Shown one piece after another: positions 57,564 to 64,000 of a stretch of 64,000 nucleotides of DNA. The notes under the pieces were generated by a model. It was given only the letters and a program-made list of their open reading frames with translations, did no database searches and was not told the DNA's origin. Each line of letters starts with the position of its first letter. The first letter of the stretch is position 1. The stretch lies in NCBI GenBank assembly GCA_963422745.1, contig OY730477.1:2666001-2730000 (forward strand), read 5' to 3'. Origin of the DNA: G963422745 sp963422745 (GTDB lineage Bacteria; Actinomycetota; Acidimicrobiia; Acidimicrobiales; Aldehydirespiratoraceae). The translations under genes were made by a program, and so were the position numbers.

Positions 57564-59674
57564 CCGGTGGACTGCAACTGGCGGCGGTTCACCGAGACTG
57601 TGGCCTCCACCTCCGATGAAGACCGGACGACTTCAACGTTGTCGCGAGCAATCCTATCCAAGATACGCGCCGCGACTGGCGCCGCCGCGACGGAACCGAA
57701 CCCGGATTCCTCAAGCACTACCGCAATCGCCACATCAGGTTCTGTTTGGTCGCCGTTCCTTTCAACGTCAACGGGCCCGTAGGCGACGAACAGCGAAGTG
57801 TCGGCCACCCCCTGTACCTCCGCGGTGCCAGTCTTGCCTGCCACCCGCCAAGACGCTGGCAATCCAACGTCGGCGAACGCTCGCCACGCTGTTCCCCTGT
57901 ACCGACCGTCGGAGCGAGGAACCCCCAGCAGGCCCTGCTCGATCGGATCTCGAAATTCGTCTGGCATTTCGAGATCACGCAGAATCCTGGGACCGATTTC
58001 GCGTAGGACCTCACCAGTCTGCCCGGCTCCGGTCACCTTCATCAGCACGTTGGGCTGATGCAATCGGCCACCGTTGGCAAACGTGGCGTAGGAGTTGACC
58101 AACTGTAAAGGCGTGACCAACAACTCGCCTTGTCCGACGGCGAGGATGATGGTGGATCCACCGAACCACTGGCTGCTTTCGAACACTCCGAGATCGAATT
58201 GACCTCGGTAGTACTCCCGATCTGGGACCGCCCCCGAGCGTTCGTATGGCAACTGGATTCCAGACTTGGTCCCGAACCCCAACCGACGAGCCCACAGCTG
58301 AAGATCCTCATCTTCGCTCACTCCGTCGCCGTCGAGATCCTCGTTCGGTCGCAGCCAAAAGCCTTCACCACCAATCTCATAGAAATACGTATCGCTCGAC
58401 ACCGTGATTGCAATCGGAAGGTCAACGCTGCGACCCGGCCCAGAATAGGGACTGGAGTAGATGCAGGTGTCGGACTCCTGGAAGCATTTCGAGAACTGGT
58501 AATCGCCCACATCAATGTAGGCGTGGTGGATATCGCGTATTCCATCAGGACCGATTACGCCTTCCTGCAAGGCGGCGTACGCGGTGACAAGTTTGAACGT
58601 TGAACCGGGCGCGTAGGTGCCTTGGATGGCTCGGTTGAGAATCGGGAAGAAGTTGTTCTCGGAGGTCAACTGTTCGAACTGTGTGACCGAGATGCCGTCG
58701 ATGAACGTGGACGGGTCATACGTGGGGTATGATGCCATTGCCAGCAACGATCCGTCTCGGGGATCGACTAACACCACCGAGCCCGCCGAAGCGACAAACG
58801 GCGGATCTTCGGGCCGTCGTGGTTCACGGCGGCGGGCCTCAGCCAAACCCTCCGCAAGTTCACGTTCGGCCAAGGCTTGAAGATCAATATCAATCGTTAG
58901 CCACACGTCGTTACCCGGAATCGGTGGCCGGTAGCGCTCCGTCCATTCTCGTACCGGTTGACCTGATGCGTTGACCTCGATGTATCGCACTCCCGATACC
59001 CCACGAAGGTCGTCCTCAAACAGTCGCTCTATTCCAGATTTGCCGATCTCGTCGTTGAGTTGGTACACGTCCGATGGTTCGCCCCCGTCCGGTTCGGTAA
59101 TATTGCGCATCGCTTCCCATTCCTTACGGGTGATGGGCCCCACGTAGCCGAGAAGGTGAGCCGCAAGGTTGCCGTAGGAGTATCTGCGAACGGTTTGCGG
59201 GCCGACCTCCACACCAGCGAAGAGATCGGAACGCTCCCCGATGAACACGGCGAGATCGGGGTCGACATCTACAGCCACGGGGATTCGCTCGAACGGTCCG
59301 TAGGAGCGATCGTCGATCTCAGCTCGGATATCGTCCACCTTGGTGAGCCTTCCGGAACGACTGGCTGCGATTGCCAACCGCAGGTACAGAGCCTGGAGTT
59401 CCGCGGAGTCCAGAGACTCAATCACGGACTTGTCGACAGTGACCGACTGCACCACCTCGTTGTCAACGAGGACACGGCCGTTACGATCCAGAATGCGCCC
59501 ACGAGGCGCTTGTTCATATACAGGTTCCAATACGTTGGTCTCGGCTTTGGCCTGAAGCACTTCATGTTCGATCGTCTGCAAGTACCAAAGGCGTGCTCCG
59601 AGAGCACCAAACAGGACGGCCGTTACAAACAAGAAGATGCCGAGCCGGATCCCCGTTGTGTCCTCATCCATCAA
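57560..59674 (-). CDS. mrdA: Penicillin-binding protein 2
   Basis: The 704-residue class B PBP has an N-terminal membrane helix (11-30), a dimerisation domain with RGRILDRNGRVLVDN, and a transpeptidase domain with Ser358-x-x-Lys361 (APGSTFKLV), the second motif around SSDTYFYEIG (SSD in place of SxN) and KTGTAEVQG. It cross-links new glycan made by RodA in the elongasome. It overlaps mreD and rodA by four bases each. Length is at the upper end of the PBP2 range. Confidence 0.95.
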   Translation of the reverse strand: MMDEDTTGIRLGIFLFVTAVLFGALGARLWYLQTIEHEVLQAKAETNVLEPVYEQAPRGRILDRNGRVLVDNEVVQSVTVDKSVIESLDSAELQALYLRLAIAASRSGRLTKVDDIRAEIDDRSYGPFERIPVAVDVDPDLAVFIGERSDLFAGVEVGPQTVRRYSYGNLAAHLLGYVGPITRKEWEAMRNITEPDGGEPSDVYQLNDEIGKSGIERLFEDDLRGVSGVRYIEVNASGQPVREWTERYRPPIPGNDVWLTIDIDLQALAERELAEGLAEARRREPRRPEDPPFVASAGSVVLVDPRDGSLLAMASYPTYDPSTFIDGISVTQFEQLTSENNFFPILNRAIQGTYAPGSTFKLVTAYAALQEGVIGPDGIRDIHHAYIDVGDYQFSKCFQESDTCIYSSPYSGPGRSVDLPIAITVSSDTYFYEIGGEGFWLRPNEDLDGDGVSEDEDLQLWARRLGFGTKSGIQLPYERSGAVPDREYYRGQFDLGVFESSQWFGGSTIILAVGQGELLVTPLQLVNSYATFANGGRLHQPNVLMKVTGAGQTGEVLREIGPRILRDLEMPDEFRDPIEQGLLGVPRSDGRYRGTAWRAFADVGLPASWRVAGKTGTAEVQGVADTSLFVAYGPVDVERNGDQTEPDVAIAVVLEESGFGSVAAAPVAARILDRIARDNVEVVRSSSEVEATVSVNRRQLQSTG

Positions 59675-60168
59675 CCCAAGCCCAGCGGTTCGGGCCTCCG
59701 AAGAGCCCAGCGCATCGCAAGTGCCACTATCGGTGTCAGCAGCGCGTTGAGTGCAGCCACGATTGCCGAAACCCTCAACAGGTTAACGTCGACAAGACCG
59801 CTCTGCCCAACCATCGCGCCGAGCAGAGCATAACCTAGCACGCACGCCGCGCTCCCGACCGCCACGAGTCCGATCACCTGCAGTTTCGTGTCGTGGAACA
59901 GTCCCTCCTGCAGAGTGGCGACGGAAAACGCAACCAACGCGAAGGTGATCGCATTCAACCCAATGGGCGTTGACAGATAGATATCCCACAACAGGCCGAT
60001 ACCGAAAGCAACAAGTAGGCCTCGCTCAGGTTTGAGGTAGTAACCGGCCAGCACCGCCATCAAGGCGAGCAGTTCGGGCACTACCCCAAAGACGCGGATG
60101 TCAATGAAAAGGGTCAACTGAAGAATCAAGGCGACCAAAGTAACAACGACGAGCCTTACCGCAATCAC
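59671..60168 (-). CDS. mreD: Rod shape-determining protein MreD
   Basis: The 165-residue protein is all membrane helix (five or six segments) with the MreD pattern LFIDIRVFGVVPELLALMAV, YYLKPERGLLVAFGIGLLWD and STPIGLNAITFALVAF. It joins MreB/MreC to the elongation synthases. Four-base overlaps link it to mreC and mrdA. Confidence 0.93.
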   Translation of the reverse strand: MIAVRLVVVTLVALILQLTLFIDIRVFGVVPELLALMAVLAGYYLKPERGLLVAFGIGLLWDIYLSTPIGLNAITFALVAFSVATLQEGLFHDTKLQVIGLVAVGSAACVLGYALLGAMVGQSGLVDVNLLRVSAIVAALNALLTPIVALAMRWALRRPEPLGLG

Positions 60169-61097
60169 GAACCGGTGCCGCCACCAGAGCTCACGTCAGG
60201 CCCATCGGTGACAGGAGCGGCAGTTGCCGGAACCACTTCAAGCAGAGGCACTTGATCCACTCCGTGAGCCAGGAGCACCGACACATAACCGATGTCGGAA
60301 ACATCTACAGCAAACTCAACATCAACAGTCACGGTTGATAGCACATCATCAACGATTACCTCGGTGACCCGCCCAATCGGAATACCAGGCGGATACCGGC
60401 TCAAAGCCGCAGTCACCACCACCGATCCGAGCTCGGGCAACAGTACACCCGCACGGGCGTTGGGATATTCGATACCACTCGAAATACGAAACAGGTCTCC
60501 ATAGGCGCTACCGAGACCGACTTCATCATTGGAGATAACGCGAACGCCGATCCTCAAGTCGGGATCTGTTATCAGTTGAACAGTGGCGGTTGTTGAGTCG
60601 ACACGATCTACCCGTCCGACCATGCCCGCACCCGTAACGACAGCCATTCCCGACTTGATCCCGTGACGGCGGCCCCTGTCGATGGTTACTACATGGGAGT
60701 CGAAGTTGCCTACCTGGCCGCGTACAACCGTGGCTGCCACCGTGTCCAGATCAGCGACATAGGTGATGCCAGTCGCCTCCAGCAATGCCTTGAACGCGCC
60801 ACGCTCAGATTCGGACTTCAGCCCTTCGCCTTTGATCCGAGCAATCTCGGATTTGAGCAATCGATTTTCTGCTTCGAGATCGCCATAGTTGAAGATGCCA
60901 TTCCAAGTGTTGCCAAATGGTGACGCTGCTGTGGCTGCCAGCGAGGCGACCGGATGCAAGACATCTCGTAGAAACCCTTGAACCGTTTCAAGCGGCCCGA
61001 AGCCCCTCATATCAAGCGTCAGAAGAGTTATCGCAGCGAGCGCCAACAGTAGTAGTAGTCGGCGGCGGGATCGCCCCATGATCCGGGCGAACGCCAT
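60165..61097 (-). CDS. mreC: Rod shape-determining protein MreC
   Basis: The 310-residue protein has a basic N-terminus, one membrane helix (about 12-30), a coiled coil (DLEAENRLLKSEIARIKGEG) and the external β-barrel domain with VTIDRGRRHGIKSGMAVVTG, VGRVDRVDSTTATVQLITDP. It links MreB to PBP2/RodA. It starts nine bases after mreB. The C-terminal 25 residues are Pro/Gly/Thr-rich. Confidence 0.95.
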   Translation of the reverse strand: MAFARIMGRSRRRLLLLLALAAITLLTLDMRGFGPLETVQGFLRDVLHPVASLAATAASPFGNTWNGIFNYGDLEAENRLLKSEIARIKGEGLKSESERGAFKALLEATGITYVADLDTVAATVVRGQVGNFDSHVVTIDRGRRHGIKSGMAVVTGAGMVGRVDRVDSTTATVQLITDPDLRIGVRVISNDEVGLGSAYGDLFRISSGIEYPNARAGVLLPELGSVVVTAALSRYPPGIPIGRVTEVIVDDVLSTVTVDVEFAVDVSDIGYVSVLLAHGVDQVPLLEVVPATAAPVTDGPDVSSGGGTGS

Positions 61098-61106
61098 CGC
61101 GGAGGG

Positions 61107-62156
61107 TTAGAATTCGCCTGCGCTCAGTGCCACACCACGCAGAGCTGCGAACTCTTCAAGCGCTTGACCAGCACCAATCACCACGGAATTGAGCGGCGCA
61201 GCCGCAGACGAAGCGGCGATGCCCGTCACGTCCGTGATCCGTGCATCAATACCCTTCAGCAACGCACCACCGCCCGCGATCACGATGCCGCGCTCCATGA
61301 CATCGGCCGCTAGTTCTGGGGGCGTGCGATCAAGCGTTGACTTCACTGCGTCGCAGATGGCGGTCAACGGCTCGTCAAGACATTCTCGAATCTCGGCCGT
61401 ATTGACCCGGATGGTTCGTGGCAGCCCGGTGACGATGTTGCGACCGCGGATTTCAGCGACAATCTCGGACTCAAGCGGACATGCACTTCCAAGTTGGACT
61501 TTGATCTGCTCAGCGGTGCGCTCACCAACCATCAGCGAGTGCTCCTTCTTGGCCCACTGAATGATGACCTCGTCAAGTTGGTCGCCACCAATGCGGGTGG
61601 TCTGACTGGCAACGACACCGCCCAATGAGATAACAGCCACATCGGTTGTGCCACCACCGATGTCCACGATCATGTTGCCTGCGGGTTCCTGTACGGGAAG
61701 CCCAGCACCGATGGCTGCTGCCATGGGCTCTTCAATGATGAATACGGGCTTGCGGGCACCGGCCAGCATGGCGGCTTCCTGCACCGCCCGCTGTTCAACT
61801 CCGGTGACACCGGAGGGCACGGCGATAACCATGCGAGGCTTCGCCCAACTCCGGTTGTGTACCTTCTTGATGAAGTGGCGCAGCATCACTTCGCAAATCT
61901 CAAAATCCGCGATCACACCATCCTTGAGAGGCCGGATTACCGAGATGTTGTCGGGTACGCGGCCGATCATACGCTTCGCTTCGTCACCTACACCGAGGGG
62001 TTCACCACTGCGTTTGTGTATCGCAACCACCGACGGCTCCTCAAGGACTATCCCCTCCCCACGTACGTAAACCAGGGTGTTGGCAGTACCGAGATCAACA
62101 GCCATGTCACGGCCCACGACAGCACCGAAGGTTGAGAGTAAAGAGCCAGCAACCAT
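61107..62156 (-). CDS. mreB: Actin-like rod shape protein MreB
   Basis: From ATG 62156, with GAGG seven bases upstream, the product is 349 residues; a GTG at 62168 is the alternative. The actin-fold nucleotide motifs are present: MAVDLGTANTLVYVRGEGIV, VIAVPSGVTGVEQRAVQEAA, MIVDIGGGTTDVAVISLGG and GIVIAGGGALLKGIDARI. MreB filaments orient side-wall synthesis, implying a rod-like or elongating cell, or a remnant of one. First gene of mreBCD-mrdA-rodA. Confidence 0.98.
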   Translation of the reverse strand: MVAGSLLSTFGAVVGRDMAVDLGTANTLVYVRGEGIVLEEPSVVAIHKRSGEPLGVGDEAKRMIGRVPDNISVIRPLKDGVIADFEICEVMLRHFIKKVHNRSWAKPRMVIAVPSGVTGVEQRAVQEAAMLAGARKPVFIIEEPMAAAIGAGLPVQEPAGNMIVDIGGGTTDVAVISLGGVVASQTTRIGGDQLDEVIIQWAKKEHSLMVGERTAEQIKVQLGSACPLESEIVAEIRGRNIVTGLPRTIRVNTAEIRECLDEPLTAICDAVKSTLDRTPPELAADVMERGIVIAGGGALLKGIDARITDVTGIAASSAAAPLNSVVIGAGQALEEFAALRGVALSAGEF

Positions 62157-62239
62157 AGAGCGCCTCACGTACGATTCGAGCCGGGGCGACGAAGGATGCG
62201 TTTCCCCGATGTGGGGATGATTCTAGTCATGGTAAGTCA

Positions 62240-62653
62240 TCAGGATGCAAGACCAGGGAAGAATATCGGGATTTCCCTTGCCGCCGAAGACGCCGAATCG
62301 GAGCCATGGACCAGGTTCTCGGTCGTGATCATGGCAAGATCACCGCGGATAGTGCCCGCAGCCGCTTTGAGCGGGTCTGTGGCACCGATCATGGCGCGGA
62401 CCACTTTCCAGGTGTCATGAGGACCTTGGAGAACTGCCACCAGGGACGGACCCCGGCTCATGAACGCGACAAGCTCGTCGTAGAAGTCCTTGTTGGCATG
62501 CTCGTCATAGTGACGGCTCAGGGTATCGTGGTTGAGGGTGCGCATTTCAGCTGCGGCTATGGTAAAACCCTTGCGCTCAAACCGACCTAGAATCTCACCG
62601 ACAAGTCCGCGTTCCACCGCGTCCGGCTTGCAGATCACCAAGGTGCGGTTCAT
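62240..62653 (-). CDS. ndk: Nucleoside diphosphate kinase
   Basis: From ATG 62653 the product is 137 residues, the standard length. It has NRTLVICKPDAVERGLVGEI, GATDPLKAAAGTIRGDLA and the catalytic histidine His116 in ENLVHGSDS. It transfers γ-phosphate between NTPs and NDPs. It lies between folC and mreB on one strand, as in many Actinobacteria. Confidence 0.98.
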   Translation of the reverse strand: MNRTLVICKPDAVERGLVGEILGRFERKGFTIAAAEMRTLNHDTLSRHYDEHANKDFYDELVAFMSRGPSLVAVLQGPHDTWKVVRAMIGATDPLKAAAGTIRGDLAMITTENLVHGSDSASSAAREIPIFFPGLAS

Positions 62654-62706
62654 GTCATGCCAGGCTATCAACGACACCACCGAGACGGTCGGCCGAATCA
62701 GGCTGG

Positions 62707-64000
62707 CTAATGTTCCTCAACGATACTGCGGACCGCTCCGGCCAAGGAGTTGGATCCTGCAACCACCACCATGTCCATACTCTCCGCTTGGGCCAGCGCG
62801 TACTCCACAGCCGCGTGGACATCGTGCACCGGTTCGGCAGCGCCACCCGACACGGCCACAGCCCGCGCCAGATCACCGGCGCTCACACCACGAGCGGTGG
62901 GTGCCTTGGTGGTGATCGTCAAGTGGCAATCCGACACCCGCATAGCCTTTAGCACAGCTGCCGGGTCACGGCCGTCCTGCATGCCCACCACCAGGAATCG
63001 ACGACCTGCTCCGAAGTCGTCCAGCGAATCGGCCAGGGCTTGCGCCGCAGCAACATTGTGGGCTGTGTCAATCACCACCAACGGAGAGCGGTGGATCACC
63101 TCAAGACGGCCCGGGATGTTGATATCAGCGAACGCTTCAGTCAGCGGCTCATCGGGCAAGGCGATGTCCAGGAACTCCTCAACGGCCACGATGGCCGTCA
63201 AGGCGTTGTCACCTTGATGAGCGCCGTGAAGCCGCACGAACACATCTTCGTGGTAGGCCCTCGGTGTACGAACACTTACAAGTCGGCCGCCAACGGCAAG
63301 GCGGTTAGCGGTTAGGTCAAAGTCGGCACCTCTTATCACGGCACGGGTAGGACCCTCAGCCAGGAAGATCTTGACGAGTTCGGGAGCTGTCTCACCGAGT
63401 ACCAAAGAGGAATTGGACTCGATGATTCCTGCTTTCTCGTGTGCGATCTCCCGCTCCCAGCCCGGCAGGCCCAGACTGTGGTCAAGTGAGACGTTGGTTA
63501 TCACCGCCACCTGAGCCTGCACGACATTTGTAGCGTCGTAACGTCCAAGCATGCCCACCTCGACGACAGCCACATCAACGGCCTCATCCGCGAAAGCCAG
63601 CAGAGCAGCGCCGGTCAGGGTCTCAAACCAGGTGACGTCGACGATCTCTTCGGAGACCTTGACAGCACGAGCGATTGTCCCGATCGTGGATCCCAAGAAC
63701 TCGTCGTCGATCAATGATCCGGCGATTCGGATGCGTTCGTTAATCTGTTCCAGATGAGGGCTCGAGTATGTGCCAACCCTTAGACCCATTTCGGTCAGCA
63801 GCGCCTCGATCATCTTGCAGGTTGAGCTCTTGCCGTTCGTTCCCGTGACATGCAGCACCGGGTAACACAGATGCGGATCGCCCAAGGCACCCATGAGACG
63901 CCGCATCGGTTCGACCGACAGACCCTCAATTGCCCCCGCGCGCGGCATGATCTCGTAGTCGATTAGCGAGTCAAGATGATCAAGCGCTTCCTGGTGGCGC
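62707..64000 (-). CDS. folC: Folylpolyglutamate synthase / dihydrofolate synthase, 5' end cut by window edge
   Basis: The visible 430 codons are open to the right edge; residues upstream of the first Met (HQEALDHLDSLIDYEIMPRA) are typical FolC, so the true start is outside. Mur-ligase motifs follow: VTGTNGKSSTCKMIEALL (P-loop), YSSPHLEQINERIRI, VVEVGMLGRYDATNVV, NVSLDHSLGLPGWEREIAHE and VIDTAHNVAAAQALADSL. It adds glutamate to folates. It ends 53 bases before ndk; valS usually precedes it in this lineage but is not visible. Confidence 0.96.
   Translation of the reverse strand, partial: RHQEALDHLDSLIDYEIMPRAGAIEGLSVEPMRRLMGALGDPHLCYPVLHVTGTNGKSSTCKMIEALLTEMGLRVGTYSSPHLEQINERIRIAGSLIDDEFLGSTIGTIARAVKVSEEIVDVTWFETLTGAALLAFADEAVDVAVVEVGMLGRYDATNVVQAQVAVITNVSLDHSLGLPGWEREIAHEKAGIIESNSSLVLGETAPELVKIFLAEGPTRAVIRGADFDLTANRLAVGGRLVSVRTPRAYHEDVFVRLHGAHQGDNALTAIVAVEEFLDIALPDEPLTEAFADINIPGRLEVIHRSPLVVIDTAHNVAAAQALADSLDDFGAGRRFLVVGMQDGRDPAAVLKAMRVSDCHLTITTKAPTARGVSAGDLARAVAVSGGAAEPVHDVHAAVEYALAQAESMDMVVVAGSNSLAGAVRSIVEEH

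Overview
The window is a contiguous stretch of bacterial chromosome, high in GC (about 60% by eye), densely packed and mostly coded on the minus strand. Gene content and order are actinobacterial. The block MerR / bifunctional nuclease / FtsR-type MerR / GarA-type FHA / gcvH / pgsA has the order known from Mycobacterium (Rv1822-Rv1830 region). Also typical are a class II DAHP synthase, the lepA-hrcA-dnaJ-rsmE run, comEA-comEC-holA, and the folC-ndk-mreBCD-mrdA-rodA-radical SAM-rng-rplU-rpmA-obg-proB run. A deep-branching actinobacterium such as an Acidimicrobiia member is my inference; no rRNA is present to test it. No phage, transposase, IS element or true CRISPR array was seen.

Layout: 1-4.0 kb, regulators, nuclease, glycine cleavage H protein, CDP-alcohol phosphatidyltransferase, HIT protein. 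4.1-7.0 kb, an unrecognised membrane protein and a PLP decarboxylase. 7.0-10.9 kb, a vitamin B12 island (cobO, btuDCF) behind a cobalamin riboswitch. 10.9-14.4 kb, nitronate monooxygenase, a selenocysteine-containing SelD read through an in-frame UGA, an FAD oxidase and tRNA-Pro. 14.4-18.8 kb, small zinc-ribbon membrane protein, SpoIIE-type phosphatase, Der and a DUF512 radical SAM protein. 18.9-21.0 kb, a membrane pseudokinase-like protein overlapping a LysM protein. 21-30.9 kb, rsmE, dnaJ, hrcA, lepA, rpsT, holA, folP, comEC, comEA. 31-43.6 kb, PAC2 protein, two GT-C type membrane proteins, tRNA-Ala, rsfS, LCP/LytR protein, nadD, a sigma-70 factor behind a CRP-type palindrome, DAHP synthase, and a MoxR/VWA pair. 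43.6-51.5 kb, proA, murJ, pspA, proB, obg, rpmA, rplU. 51.5-64 kb, rng, two-part radical SAM proteins, the cell-elongation operon, ndk and partial folC.

The most unusual feature is the intergenic DNA. At least eleven gene borders in 64 kb carry short tandem arrays (units of 17 to 145 bp) of unrelated sequence, several strongly C/A-rich on the plus strand. At three operon junctions (LCP/rsfS, proA/moxR, rodA/radical SAM) the duplicated unit carries the last codons of the upstream gene and the start of the downstream gene. In all three, each extra copy forms a small in-frame ORF that begins with the downstream start codon and ends with the upstream gene's C-terminus and stop. Two 19-bp tandem duplications likewise sit on stop codons. 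This points to a genome-wide tandem-duplication habit at gene borders, possibly filtered for preserved translational coupling.
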